Of a DNA stretch of 64,000 bases, positions 23,465-36,944 are shown in pieces. A program made the translations under genes and the position numbers. Under the pieces are notes generated by a model. It ran no database searches and was not told the DNA's origin. It worked only from the letters and a program-made list of their open reading frames with translations. This stretch comes from Arcuatula senhousia (taxonomy: Eukaryota > Mollusca > Bivalvia > Mytilida > Mytilidae), in assembly GCA_963971305.1 (NCBI GenBank), contig OZ020306.1, forward strand, positions 52,922,686-52,986,685, in the 5' to 3' direction. The stretch's first letter is position 1. Each line of letters opens with the position of its first letter.

Positions 23465-23760
23465 ATAGAGCGCAGTGGCCGAGTAGTTCAGACACTGGGC
23501 TTTAAATCAGAGGTCGACACCTCTGTGGGTTCGAGTCCCACATGTGTCAAAGTTTCCAAGCAGGTACATACCGTTGCTCGTAGATTTCACCGATTTTCCA
23601 GTTTCCCTCCCACAATAGCCTGGCGACCATGCAAGGGTCTTTATTAGCCCAGCGGTCGTTAATTTTGCCGTCGGTCAAAAGCTCCTCGGAGCTCATCTGT
23701 GTATCACTGACGTGTATTCACCGAAGTTAAATAAATCTTACTTTTACTTTAACCTTTACC
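23465..23760 (+). mobile_element. tRNA-derived SINE, plus orientation
   Basis: The head gcgcagtggccgagtagttc, then agacactgggctttaaatca, and later gtgggttcgagtcccacatg form a recognisable tRNA-Ser/Leu-like arm set with A- and B-boxes. The body has 'agtttccctcccacaatagc', and the end gttaaataaatctta is SINE-like. The acceptor stem does not close well and a long body follows, so I call it a SINE and not a functional tRNA gene. Confidence 0.75.
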
Positions 23761-24469
23761 TTTTTACCTATTTTTACCGACCGTAACAAAATCAGGTTGT
23801 ACGTATTGAATCATAGTAAATACGTCGCAAAAAAAAAACAGAAAAACCTACCGAAACGGCTCGAAGGTAAATAAAACGTAGGAAAGCGTTTTAAAATCTA
23901 GCTTACATGCCTGGTACAACATACTAAGAAATAATGACAAAAAAGATTCATTGAAACGTGACGTCTGTTTTTTTTAAAGTAGCAAAACCTTGACGTCGAA
24001 ACGTGACAGTGTGACTGGGGCTTAATTAAGGAATTACAAGGGGCAATTGCGGGTCCAGCGGTAGGTTGGCATTTCTCGCCTCAACTGCATTTTTTCGTAG
24101 ATTTGGACGTGCGCGAAAAATCAGGGGTGGTAACATAAGGATAATCCAGCGTGTGGGGACAGGGGTGAAATTCCCTGCCTTTCTTCGAAAATGTGTAGAA
24201 TTTCGGCAAATTGGTCTGAACCAACCACTTTTCAAATATCTATTGATCTGCCCCTAGTCCAGATAATCATGACATCGGCATAATTATTAGGACTACTCCC
24301 CCTTTTGCGGAGTATTTCCGGTCATGGTTATCGCATTGATATCTTAATGCAGTTTAATAAATTTACTATGCACGATTTTTAACAAAGAAAAGAACAATAA
24401 CGGAAAATCGTAAGGAAAATGGTAAACAACAGTCTAATGATTAAGGGTATATCCTTTAATATTTCCCCG

Positions 24470-24930
24470 CAACTTTAGTTGGAGGTATATTGTTTTACGA
24501 TTGCCGTCCATCCGTCTTTCCGTCCGTCCTGCAAGTTTTTTTGACTTTATTCCCACGTGCATGCTTGCAGATACTGAGCTGATTTTTGATATGTGGTGTC
24601 CTATCATGGTTAGTTACCGATCAAGATCGCTTGACCGTTTGAGTCCTTTGACTTCCACCAAAAACATAGAAATTGTTTGAAAATAACAGTTTTCCGTACT
24701 TTTATCCATATGTTTGCAGATATTGAGGATGAATTACAAACGGTGTGCGTGTTTCGTTCCGGTCCTTTTATTTTCATCAAAATTATGGCCCTTGGACGTA
24801 CAACATTTGATCAAACTGACAGGATTCTGGACTTTGTTTCTACTATTTTGGGTCATTTTCCATACATTGCGGGGGCATCATCTTTGTCTTTCAGACACAA
24901 AAACCTTAGCTACCTTTATAAATTTATGAT
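24470..24930. repeat. Low-copy diverged repeat with (ccgt)-rich start
   Basis: It starts ccccgcaactttagttggag, then 'gccgtccatccgtctttccg', and contains two diverged units marked gcagatactgagctgattt and gcagatattgaggatgaat about 150 bp apart. This layout is typical of the other tandem-repeat-bearing elements in the window. An open frame of 149 codons crosses it, without recognisable domains, and I regard it as chance. Confidence 0.45.
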
Positions 24931-25129
24931 GACGATGAATAAGTGTTTGACTTTTAACAGTGTATGCTGGGCAGCGGGCATGACTTTTCCTATTGTCCTT
25001 TTCTTGGTCCAAAAATATACATCGTACTGTCATCAGATTTCCGGTGGTAACCGATACCCGGTAAACAGGGTCACATTTATAGTTCAATTGATGGTATTTA
25101 CTAAGACAAAAGGTCCCGTTTATTAAACG

Positions 25130-28100
25130 GTTATATACATGAATATTTTCTACTTAAATTTACATTATTACATTTGTAATAAATATTATAAATTCTTTTT
25201 TGTCCACACCCGTAAGGGTCAAATCAACATAGATAAACAAAATGATTGTTTTGTTTTGCTTGTTGTTTTTTTTAATTCGGGTTCTATTAAAAAAAACGTG
25301 ATAAACAGGTCAAAAATGTCCATGGCATAATTTTTTTTAAGTCCGAAATGCAGTTTGTAGATTTTTTAAAACTTATTATGAGAAATTGGTACACCAAAAA
25401 AGGCAATCTCCCCTTTTATACAGAAAAAAATCTTGAAATAGCAAACACGTTTCAATACATATATTTAAAAAGGAACCAATGCTTTATAAGAGAACATTGA
25501 TTTAGACAACTTGAAATTAAGGACAATGACTCGAACTACATATATTGTAAAAAAAGATCATAATACGTAAATTCAGTAATGTTTTAAAAGATTTTTAAAA
25601 ATAGTTTTGCTGTAAAGACGACAGCTCAGTGTCACGGCTGTAGGTCACCACACAAGTGTGACTCAAAATCTTTTAAAAATATTCGAAAGCTTTGCACTTT
25701 TTTACACAAACATACATTTCTATTTGAAGTAAATTGTCACGATTGAGTGATATATTAAAAAAAAACTTGCTATATAATTAAAGCGTTGGTTGGTGATTCG
25801 ATGGAACCCATCATGCGGAACACCAACACCCAATTTACTACAGAAATGATAACATTCGGAAGCTAGGTATATATGTTCGGCTTTTAGCGCATTATTGCTT
25901 CTTGGACGTTTAAGATGGTAAAAATGGCCCGAAGCTCAACAGGGTGTAGCCCCAATATGCATTGGAAAAATATGTACACGCTGTCTTCTCATGACACTCT
26001 CTGGGATTTTGAATATAGTGCATGGTTCTCCTTCGCCGCCAACTCTTTGTCTGATAGATGTGGCTAAGGAATCATATTTGAATAGCTTTCAGATTCAAAC
26101 GAAACCAGATTGAAGAGACAAAACATTATTAAGATTAATCACTGTCCTGACATTTTGTCAAAATTTAATGTATAGAAATTTAGATCCTATTAACCAAATA
26201 TAAACATTGACGCATTGCACTTCTCCTCAGTACTATTTTGAAACCTTGGAAACCGGGTGCGTGAATGTAAATACAGCATTCAAGGATTTCATTTAACCAA
26301 TAATTGAACAAATCATGCACTCTCTACTTCATTGAAAGTCAAATTTCAAAAGCATTTATTGATATGTGTTTCATAAAGAATAAACCATCTTAAAATGAAA
26401 TAATTTTAGACATAAAGATCTTGAAAATTACCTTTCCGTCTTATTCATTTCTTATTTAATCAATAACATCCCAAACAACAAGCATTATTTAGTTTAATCA
26501 TCAGAAAAATCTTTAAAAAAATACTAATATGAAATAGGGCCTTTGAAAAAAAAATAGCCAGTTTATGTCTATATAAAACTGTTATTCAAACATTGAAGTT
26601 TTAAATACAGTCTAATATCTAGTGGTATTCAATTATCTCCCCTGCAGAAAACAGCTAATGTGTTTTTAAATTTTTAACGATGACAACAACGATGGCGACG
26701 GCATATAAACAATCTTCAATTTTCATTTATTACGCATGGATTTGACTACTATCATATACGTTGGACATGTTATGTTATTAACGAATCTTTTCTGTTGCGT
26801 AAACAGTTGTTTATAAGGTCAACAAAAGTGCATATTTTAACAAATCGAGTGAAACTTATTGGCCGTTGGAAAAAATTAAAATGTCATCTCAACCTTTAAA
26901 AAATCACACAAGGCGTAATACCTGCAGTACATTTTCGAAACTTGTGGGAATGTTAGGTTATTACCTTTTCTTTCGACAGATATTAGTTTGAAAATTATAT
27001 TTTACTGTTATCATATAACGATCCATTTGAATTCAATGTGTAACTATGAAAAACTTTCAAGGGACACAACCAAGTTCTATCTTTAATAAATTATAAACAT
27101 GATAAATGGGAGGCATTCCTATTTTTAAAACGGATGACTGAATATTGAATTGGACATTTACTCCAATACAATGCAAATTCACATACTGTTGATCCCAATT
27201 TACGGATACCGGTCAAAAAGGTAAACATGTTCTATGACATAATCGAATTCAACAGGTAAATCGTGTACTTTTAAAAAGAAGGTTGTCAAGACGGACTAGA
27301 AAAATAGGTCTTTTTCTTAATTTTATTTTGGCTTTACCTCTTGCAGTACATGTCTGAAAATTTGCAGATGGGAAGATATACATTTAAACAAATAGTGTGA
27401 TTTTTTTCAATTTTTTATATAAAAGTTAAAGTTGTGCGATCCATTTCAGTTTGCACCGTATGCATTTCATAAATATCCACATAATAACATGCATTAAAAT
27501 GCAATCTGTTACTTTTAAAAACTCTTTTTAATTCAACAAAGTTTATTTTATCAGCATAACTTAAAATTGGAAGACATTTCGTACTAAAAAGAACTTTTGA
27601 TTCACTTGACAACCAGGATAAACATTCGAATTGACTTTCCTATCTTTTCCGATGAAGAGCTCACATTCTATTGTTTAAATACCACCGGTTTTCGGACTGA
27701 ATAGCTAAACCAAATTATAAACAAGAGGGAGTGTAACAAGGCTTACCGTGATCAGATGGATAGAGGTCCTTCAAATGCAACAGACGGATCTTGAATGACA
27801 CACCTCAAGGAACTCTTACTATCTTTAAGCAAATTATATAATTATCCACCCTGAAAAGGTCCTCCCACATTCGACCGAAGGTAGAAGTTGTCAAACTACT
27901 CTTCGATTACCCATGGCACGCTATATTGATTTCAATGCCAGCCTACCCGTATGTTTAAGTGGATTGAACCAAGCAGAGCAATACCCGAATAAAATGGTTA
28001 TGCTATGAATAGATTGTGTTCAAAACCGGTTCTCTTTTGATCTTAACATTGACTTTTTGATTTAAAAGGAAATATTTGATGAAACAGATAATGTATGGGT

Positions 28101-28980
28101 AGATCTGATGAGACGAATATGTCGAGGGTGTATCAATACACATTCTGTGGTTGACTGAATTTCATTAATCACAAATTATAGTATAATATTGATTGCTTTA
28201 ATGTATAGGAATCGTAGCTTATGCTTATGTCAGAGAATTTTAGAAACAGTTTTAGAAACAATCGTAATCACATAGCAATCGCTTAAGACCGATAATCTAG
28301 TTAGAAACATGATTTTATTATACAGTTTATGTTCAAAACGGTCCATTCACTTTCAGCAATAATGACTGGTAATTTAAAAGCAAGGTGCATAGGTTCTGAT
28401 TTTCTGCGTTTGTATATGTGCCACTTGTATTAAGGATCAAATGGGTCCTTTTACTACACGTTTCATAGTATCACAATCTCAATATATAATTTTTTTAGAC
28501 TCCCACTTTACTAGATTTGTATCAAAATACAGGCATAACAAAACGTAATTTCAGGCTATTTGAAATAATATTTGCCTCATACAGAGATTGTGAACAACCT
28601 CCTCGGTAAATTTACTTGTAGCTGTTATGTTTTCCAATCGCAGAAATCTTATATTTTGGTTCAAATCCACGCTATCATAACACAAAACGGCTAAAGGCAA
28701 CTCCAAGTCAATTTGCAACAGACATGTTAAAAAGGAACTTTCAATTTTAGGTGTGGTGGATCTTGGTTAAGAATCTTTATGGACCCTGCTGAAGGCGATC
28801 CACGTTTGACACATACCGTAACCCAAAAGATGTACACGATAAAATCAATTTGTTAAATTTTATTGTAGTGGCTATAGGGGTGTTGACAGATTTTTATAAC
28901 TGTTTCTTTGGTCAATACAGTGATTATATAATGATCATGAAAATTGACTGGTGGGCTTATTAGAAAAAAAACACAGATTA
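25130..28980. other. Unique-looking AT-rich stretch without supported features
   Basis: About 3.9 kb upstream of the IgSF gene's first visible exon. I see no repeat ends, conserved coding exon or RNA gene. It could hold a promoter or non-coding first exon of the minus-strand gene, but I found nothing specific. Confidence 0.4.
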
Positions 28981-28984
28981 TTAT

Positions 28985-29330
28985 TTTTTTTTTAATTCTA
29001 TTTATTTGCACAACTTACATCTTACAATAAGACCAAAGGCACACATACATTATACACATACAATAATTCTGTATGGAATAAACAGTAAACATTATTGTAT
29101 TTTAGAATTTGTATAGTTATTCAGAAAAGTAGGCCTTAAAGTTTTGTTAATATTACAGTTAAAAAAGAAATGGCTTTCATCATCAAGAACCCCACACGAA
29201 ATACATATTCGTTGATCCCTTGGTACTTTTTTATATCTACCGGTCTCGATGGCTGAAGGGTAATCACTGATTCTAAATTTGCTTATTAATTTTCTTAAAA
29301 TTTATTATTCCAAAGTCGGTGTAGTTTAGA
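28985..29330 (-). pseudogene. LINE ORF2 C-terminal remnant and 3' tail
   Basis: On the minus strand the broken frame reads ISDYPSAIETGRYK, then KVPRDQRICISCG, then DDESHFFFNC. The 'ETGRY...P...R.C..C......DE.HF...C' pattern is the C-terminal Cys-rich motif of many animal LINE ORF2 proteins. Stops and frame changes occur upstream. Downstream are the 3' untranslated part and a tail ending aataaatagaatt plus poly(A) on the minus strand, at about 28985-29000. It is a dead copy in minus orientation. Confidence 0.7.
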
Positions 29331-30104
29331 TAAATCTCTAATATTATAATCAGACTTCAAGGATTTGAATAAAAGCATTTTGCTTGTATCATCAATGTTT
29401 TGTATTTTGTTATTGTATATATTTCATAATTATCATGTAAAGCCTTTCTATAATATTGATGTTTATGAGTATTTTTTACACCTTTATTGTCTAGAAAACG
29501 ATAGATTCCACATGAAACTAGCTTATAGTTTGGTAGACATAATATAAATATTGTAAACGTCTTTTCAGTAGCTGAGAATTTGTTGAATAATATAGGACAG
29601 AGATGGACCATGGAACTACATTACTTCCGTGGATGGATTATTAGGATTAACCCCGAAGCTCGTCCCACTTAATTCAAGCATTTGATGAAAATAATAATTA
29701 AGTATTATAAAAGGAGGGAACATGTAGTAATTAAACTTGTGATATGATGCTTACGGTATCTACAACCTGTTTTTTAAGAATAAAAGTTTTAAGAAAATGT
29801 CAATACATGTTAAGAAATGAAAAGTAAATGCAACGTTCAAATGAGACGTATAAATGAGATAAATTAAAAAGTAATGACACATCTGAGCAGTTTCCATTGG
29901 CTTGGATATCTCTGCTCTATACTATATAAAATGCATGAATATTTTATCGGAGTTTACAATTTACTTAACAGGTAGCTATAGTGTATTGATAAAAAGTTCA
30001 ATAGATGGAATAAGACGGTCTATTGACGGGATACCGTGACAAAAATCTCATTTATTTTTTAGGCCAAACAAAGAAAGGTTTTTTTACGCCCCATCAATAA
30101 TTAC

Positions 30105-31344
30105 GAAAGCCTATTGAGACCAAATTCGTTGTAAGAATTTTTTTTGTATTCCTCGTAATAACGAGAAATTAGTCGTAATAACGAGAATTACGAGAAACAA
30201 GTCGCAATCACGAGAAACGAAACTCGTAATAACGAGAAATGAAAGTCGTTATAACGAGAAAAGAAAGTCGTAATAACGAGATGTGAAAGTCTTAATAACC
30301 AGAGATGAAAGTCGAAATAACGAGAAGTGAAAGTCGTAATAACGAGAAACAAGTCGTTATAACAAAAAAAGTCGTTTTGACGACAAATTCAAGTCATAAT
30401 AACGAGAAAAGAAACTCGTAATAACGAGAAACGTTATTGAAGGTCGTAATAACCAGAAGTGAAAGTCGTAATAACGAAAAAATAGTCGTTATAACGAGAA
30501 ACTAGTCGTAATTACGACAAAATAGACGTTATTCTCGTTATTACGACTTTCATTTCTCGGTATTGCGACTTTTATTTCTCGTTATTACGACTTTAACTTT
30601 TCGTTATAACGACTTGTTTCTCGATTTTACGATTTTCATTTCTCGTAATTGAGACTTTATTTTCTCGTTATTACGACTTGTTTCTCGTTAATAGGACTTT
30701 CATTTCTCGTTATTACGACTTGTTTCTCGCTATAACGACTTTCATTTCTCGTTTTACGACTATTTTCTCGTTAATATGGAGTAGGCATTGCCTAAATGCG
30801 AGCATAGCTTAAAGGGACTACGTTTTGTTTATATAATGATGACCATAATCAATGCAATAAAATGGTGCATTTTACATCATTTTTGTTGGGTTTTCCTCTT
30901 TTATCTGCTAGTTTTGTTCTGGTCTTTTTCGGAATGTCGAGATTCAGGGCTATCGCTATCATCTAATTTCCAATATTTCCATTTGCTTATTTTGGGGCGA
31001 GATGGTATGGGGCGATTAAGCTTCGAGACACGTTAGTTTCGTACGTGCATATAACCAAGACGAAACGAGCAGCTTATGTGTATTTATTATTTTAAGAATA
31101 TTATTTTCTTGAAAAAGCGCAATTTATTATTTTTTTAAGCATTATTTCTTTTCTTATAAATTATTTTATCATTCACTCCGGCCCTGTAAAAATAATAACC
31201 CTTTCCGGACCATAAAAAATCTAAATCATCATTAGCAAATTTCTCGCGGAAACAAATACCGTAGAGCTCTCCGCTTGCGAGCTATGTTCGCTATTACGAG
31301 GAATAAAAAAAATCTTACTATGAAATTGGTCTCAATAGGCTTTC
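30105..31344. mobile_element. Foldback element built from 'gtcgtaataacgagaaa' arrays
   Basis: The outer ends gaaagcctattgagaccaa at 30105 and its inverted copy ending at 31344 match, and matching continues through a ~12-T run into ttcctcgtaataacgag. Inside, about 20 degenerate units of gtcgtaataacgagaaa run to about 30530, after which the units run inverted (cgttattacgacttt) to about 30776. The unit is itself near-palindromic (cgttataacg). A 'gcgagcatagc' MITE sits between the inverted array and the right arm. No coding capacity. Confidence 0.85.
30778..31305 (+). mobile_element. 'gcgagcatagc' MITE-like copy nested in a foldback element
   Basis: It starts tggagtaggcattgcctaaa then tgcgagcatagc and ends cttgcgagctatgttcgcta. 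It matches the inverted copy at 2186-2733 along its length. It lies inside the array of the foldback element at 30105-31344, with tcgtta on the left and ttacga on the right, so it inserted later. An 82-codon open frame inside is not conserved in other copies and is not called. Confidence 0.85.
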
Positions 31345-31694
31345 ATATATAATAACTGACGGTATATTAAGCCATATAGAGAGATTATTGAACCTAAAAT
31401 TTGGTATGCTTGTAATGCTTTTAAAGTCACATAATTTGATATGAGTTTTACCAAAAGAGCTTCACTGGTATTGTTTGTGCAGATGATGAAAAGCGGAATA
31501 TTTTATCTAGTCGTGTCCGTCTGCACAAAGCTTGAATATCTTTACTATTTCTTCTACTTTAGTATTTCTATAATTCTAAACTTCTGTCACACTATCACGT
31601 TTTCCTAAGTGAGCTTGACTCTTTTGGGGCATTTTCGTTCACTCTCGTTTTAATGCGACTGGTTTGCCCTATAAAAACAAGTTTTTCACACAGA

Positions 31695-32175
31695 TGTCCC
31701 AGGGGTTAGCAAAATGCTGAAAATGCATTTAAATGCATTTTATTATCCCCCATAAAATTATTTGGCAAAGGTTTCACTATAGATACATGTTTTACAATAG
31801 TCCCAGAGATACGCAAAATGCTCTTATTCCTTTTAATGCATTTTTAGAAACCAACAAAAAAAATAGTAAGGGGTTCCCCTATAAAAAAAGCTTTACAGAA
31901 GTCCAACGGGTAAGCAAAATGCAATAAATGCCTTAAATTGCATTTTTTAGAACCCACCGAAAAAAAATGGGCAAAGTTTTCCCTTTAAATACAAGTTTAA
32001 CAGAAGACCCAGGAATTAGCAAAATGCTTGAAAAATAAAATAATGCATTTTAGAAGCCAAGGTTGGGGGGGGGGGGGGGTTGGCAGAAGATTTCCTATAC
32101 ATGCAAGTCTTACACATGTCCCAGGGATTAGCAAAATGCTAGAAATACTTTTAAATGCACTCATTGAACAGACTT
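31695..32175. repeat. ~105-bp degenerate tandem repeat, about 5 units
   Basis: The marker cccagggattagcaaaatgc, with substitutions, occurs near 31699, 31803, 31903, 32009 and 32121, each followed by a run of aaatgcattt. A poly-G run of about 17 bases lies at 32064-32080. Units are diverged, so the array looks old. Confidence 0.75.
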
Positions 32176-32656
32176 CTTTCATATAATTAAATTTTGCAAA
32201 TTTCCATCCCCATTGCAACTCCCAAAATAATGTTACCTCAAACATATTTGATTTTTTTTTCAGTAGGATCATCTAGGAATACCGGTATAGGCCTATCAAG
32301 TCATATAAGATCAGGCGATTACGTTCATTGGTTTCTGAGATGCACTGTACACAAGTGTTAGAGAAAAAAAAACATGCCAAGAAAGAAAAATAACAATAAT
32401 ATGGATTCAGTCATTTGAAATGTGAGGTCTTCCCCGACTCCCATAAGTCTAAAGAGTGTTACTAACGACTGTCGGATGCCAAACTCCCAGTTGAGAAATC
32501 ACATAATCAGAAAATAATTTATTGCTCAGAAGTTTCTACACGGTATTCTTGTTCCTATGGTGTGACCTTAACCTTTGAACTTTGACCTTGGGCTCATATT
32601 AAAGCTCTTCTTCTTACTGATCACAAAAAGTATATTGAAAAGGACTGCCTGTAATA

Positions 32657-33965
32657 TATGGCACGCCATATTTATATTTATTCCTCTTTAAAGATATCTC
32701 ATAAAATTTATAAGATATCTCGTATACTTTATAAGATATCTTATTAAATATATAAGATATCTCATATAAATGGTAGTTTATAAGATATCTTATAAAACAT
32801 ATGAGATATCTTATAAAACATATAAGATATCTTATAAAACAAATAAGATATCTTATAAAACAAATAAGATATCTTATAAAACATATAAGATATCTCATAA
32901 AGTTTATAAGATATCTTATAAAGATTATTAGATATCTCATATAAAATAATTTATAAGATATCTCATAAAACTTATAAGATATCTTATAAAACTTATAAGA
33001 TATCTTATAAAACTAATAAGATATCTTATAAAGTTTATAAGATATCTCATAAAGTTTATTAGATATCTTATATATTTTATGAGATATCTTATAAGTTATT
33101 TTTTATAAAATATCTCATAAAGTTTACAAGATATCTTATAAACTTTATAAGATATCTTATAACTTTTATTAGATATCTTATAAATTATTTTATATAAGAT
33201 ATCTCATAATCTTTATAAGATATCTAATAAATTTTATGAGATATCTTATATGTTTTATAAGATATCTTATATGTTTTATGAGATATCTTATATGTTTTAT
33301 AAGATATCTCATATGTTTTATAAGATATCTTATAAACTCCCATTTATATGAGATATCTTATATATTTAATAAGATATCTTATAAAGTATATGAGATATCT
33401 TATAAAGTATATGAGATATCTTATAAACTTTATTAGATATCTTATATTTTTATAAGGCCTCTTTAATATATCTCATAAAATTTATAAGATATCTCATATA
33501 CTTTATAAGATATCTCATAAAGTTTATAAGATATCTGATAAACTTTATAAGATATCTTATAAACTTTATAAGATATCTTATAAAAAATAATTTATAAGAT
33601 ATCTCATATACTTTATAAGATATCCTATAAACATTATGAGATATCTTATAAACTTTATCAGATATCTTATAAACATTGTGTTTAGTAGATATCTCATTTT
33701 CTTTTAAAGATATCTTATATAGTGAATAAGATATCTTATAAAATTTATGAGATATCTTATAAAGTATATGAGATATCTTATAAAGTTTATGAGATATCTT
33801 ATAAATTATTTTTTATAAGATATCTCATAAAGTTTATAAGATATCTTATAAAGTTTATAAGATATCTTATAAACTTTATGAGATATCTTATAAAGTTTAT
33901 GAGATATCTTATAAAGTTTATGAGATATCTATAAAGAGGAATAAATGTAAAAACGGCTTGCCATA
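32657..33965. mobile_element. Foldback element of AAGATATCTT arrays with 6-bp target duplication
   Basis: The ends tatggcacgcc (32657) and ggcttgccata (to 33965) are inverted copies, and matching continues into atttattcctcttta. The whole 1.3-kb interior is a degenerate array of the palindrome agatatct embedded in ataagatatcttataaa-like units, about 60 copies. The flanking hexamer gtaata is repeated exactly at 32651-32656 and 33966-33971. Long open frames reading RYLICFI-type repeats are artefacts of the array. Confidence 0.88.
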
Positions 33966-33971
33966 GTAATA

Positions 33972-35830
33972 ACCCTTCGCCTTTGGTATTAAACCGAAGG
34001 TCTTGACATGGCGATCACAAATTTTTTTTTATCTCTGACGGTTAAAAAGTTATTAGCCGAAACGCTTTAAGGGCAATAACTCGCTCGAAAACGGTTTGGC
34101 AAACATTTTTATACCAAATGAAGTTCTAATTGAGAGGAATATTTCCCCATTTATTGTCTGGTTCTATCTTTTATGTTTCATGAGATACACTGCACACAAG
34201 GTGACCTTGCGATTTGACCTTCGACCTTGATATTTTAGATGCAACATATGTGACCTAGGATGATTGAGGACGGTCCACACCGTGACAGTCTCTTCAACTA
34301 GAAATGATTTTGACGAATCAAACACATAACCAGGAAGTGGGTCGATTTTTTGTTTTGCATGACAAATCATTGTAATGACTGGTAATTGGTCAGACAAAAT
34401 TTTCCCCACTTAAGGTTTTTGATATCTGTAAATTGACTGTAATGGTGTCTGAGTTTGTCTGAACACATGGGTTTGGTGTTGGGACAGACAACTCTATAAC
34501 TAAAAGTAGATCAGTCAAAGAGAGTCAAGGTGTGACCGAATAATGGAACCAAGAATCGAAAAGATATGTCGCGACACTTTTACACAATGCGCGACAGAAA
34601 AAAATCTTAAGAAAGACAGTAAAGTAGAAAGAATTGAGCAAAAAATAACATGTCTCCAAACTTCGTATGGGAGACAAAATAACCTTTTTTTAAACGAATC
34701 ACTTTTATTTTATAAATGATTCGTTTTAATGATTCATCAGAAAGCCTGTTCGAGAAAATGATATTCAGTTATTTAAATATTAAATTTACCTTTGATTTTT
34801 ATTTTACGTTTTTGTTCTAAATTTTGTTCGAGAAAACCAGTCTTTCTGGTTTTTTTTAAATTGCATTATAATTAGTGTATGAATACGTTTTGGCATATCT
34901 CACTGAACACACTCCTACGACATTTACATTAAACTGATAGGATCGGTATATCTGTATCAAACACAGCAATGGATAATATGAAAGAAATGCTTTTATACCA
35001 TACTATTAAAAAATGTACTGAATTTAAAATGCTATTTGAAAAAAAATAATATAAACTTAAAACTGAGCCGATATTGATTCTTGGCCACACCCTAAAATTT
35101 TACTAGAATAAGAAGCTGTCCATGTGAAGCAAACTATTTCTTTTATAGTGAATGTATACATGTACGTCGCTTTTTGGATTGTTTATATTATGACATAACA
35201 ATAATGCATGAAATTGAAAATAATGCACAACGCTTTGTTTTTCTATTATTTAAAATTGAAAAGGAGGCTTTTTTACACTACTGGTATAATTCTTACATCT
35301 TAGAAATCAAGAAAAAGTTAAAAAATCAGATCATTTATTTTTCATTTTATACACATAACTATAGATTAAGAGACAAATGAAAAGTATTCTTTTCTGGCCT
35401 ATTAATTCCTATCAGCAAAAGTTGTTCGGAAATTTAGTCATTTTCACTGTATAAATCAAAATTATACACGGTAACCCAATATACAATCATTTCCTTCCCA
35501 GCAAAAGTACAATTATTTCCTTCCTTGGCTATAGGTAGCACACAACATTTCAATCGAGCATAAAGCAAATGAAATCTGAATCTTTTTATGGCCTTTATAG
35601 ACCGCTTTCAATCGGGTCTTGGCTCTATATCAATACATTTCACAAATTTGACCTTTAGGGGTCAAACACAGTTTAATGTATTGTGAAATGATTTTAAAAT
35701 TATTGCTTCCATTTTGTTTAGTGTTTCAGTATCATATTTAAAGTATAGTTTTTTAACGCTTGTCGAATATGTACTTTATGAGTTCTGATGGAAATTTAAT
35801 ATATAGACATATTAGACATATTTTATGTCC
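33972..35830. other. Region without supported features
   Basis: AT-rich sequence. At 34150-34260 there is a tgagatacactgcacacaag and gaccttcgaccttga block that resembles one left of the foldback element at 32330-32600, so the foldback probably landed inside an older repeat. No gene recognised. Confidence 0.4.
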
Positions 35831-35832
35831 TT

Positions 35833-36040
35833 CAAGGAGCAGGATCATTACAATGATTAATTAATTATAAATAACATGAATAACAAGTAAAGTAAAGAAT
35901 AAAGTATACAATTATTAAGGTATGATTGTAACAATATATAATGTGTAAAGATGCCATATAAAATATTTAGATGAGAGCCTGAAATAGAGATTAATAATTA
36001 ATACCTCAAGCTACAACAATGAGTGTTATTAATATTATTT
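35833..36040. repeat. ~205-bp dispersed repeat, copy 1
   Basis: Nearly colinear with 58742-58961: ggagcaggatcattaca, 'aacatgaataacaagt', 'taaagtatacaattattaag', 'gtgtaaagatgccatat', and 'aatacctcaagctacaacaa'. Function unknown; no TIRs recognised. Confidence 0.85.
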
Positions 36041-36054
36041 TATTTTTATTTTAG

Positions 36055-36265
36055 CAGCCCTCCCTGTAACCAGAGCACATATACAAGATACAGTCATATA
36101 CATGCTATGGTCACCAGGGGGCGGTGCTTCAGGACTGCAATAATTATACTCAAAGTATTATGTTTGCATATACTGTACAGTTCTCCCCGTGACCAAAGCA
36201 CAAATGGAAGTATAGTTGTTCAATGAATGCAGTGGTCACCGGGGGATGGTGCTTAAGAATTAACT
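36055..36265. repeat. ~145-bp unit, about 1.5 tandem copies
   Basis: Both units carry ccctgtaaccagagcacata or the variant cccgtgaccaaagcacaaat, then 'tggtcaccagggggcggtgc' or 'tggtcaccgggggatggtgc'. Confidence 0.6.
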
Positions 36266-36944
36266 GCAGTATTACATGTATTACATAGTTTTATTTATTT
36301 CTATAATAATCTCAGATTATGATGGGATTTCTGAGTGTTAAAATTTTTAAGGTAATTTTGTCAATAATTCTAATGCCCCACCGGTACTTTGATCGTTTAA
36401 CTACAAGGGATCATATACATATTAGCAAATCACAAATTATAACAGATACAGTAGTCTTGGTATTCATAAATAACTTTAGAAATCTACCAAGAACAACTTC
36501 CATGATGCACAAAAGATCAATGCTGAAAGGAATTCAAATGACGTGACAAATATAAAATGCAAAAAATATTGCTTTGATTTATGATCGGCAAGATATTCTT
36601 AGATGGCCATTTCCGAGTTGGAAATTGTTTTATCACAGGTCTTCACCCAAGTTTTCACGGCACAGTACTTAAAAATACATACTAGTGTTAGTCTTAACCT
36701 AAGGTGAGCACAGCACGCTATGTCTATTCGAGGCCAGAAAATCCTATTACAAGTTTAATCCTTAACAAAATATTTGTATAATTTCAAAGACAAATATTTT
36801 AATAGTATAAAGTTAAAGCTGAAATAGTGAATTGGATTAAATCACTTAACATTTTGATAAGCATGTGATGCGATTTGTTAAATAATCCAAGGTATCATGG
36901 CAATTTTTTATTACTTTTTAATTCACTAACTTGTATTACTTGTT

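Noticed and set aside
23465..23545. Functional tRNA-Ser/Leu gene
   Set aside because: A- and B-boxes are good, but the acceptor stem does not close convincingly and a SINE body and tail follow directly.
24677..25126. 149-codon plus-strand open frame
   Set aside because: No recognised domain, no splice or start context, it overlaps a diverged repeat, and two other frames are open at the same place.
32064..32080. G-runs here and at 36958-36973 as G-quadruplex regulatory sites
   Set aside because: They are single uninterrupted homopolymers inside repeat elements, without gene context; also prone to sequencing error.
32614..33934. Open frames of 60-108 codons reading RYLICFI or EISYK repeats
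   Set aside because: They are translations of the agatatct palindrome array; both strands and several frames are open for the same reason, and there is no start context or domain.
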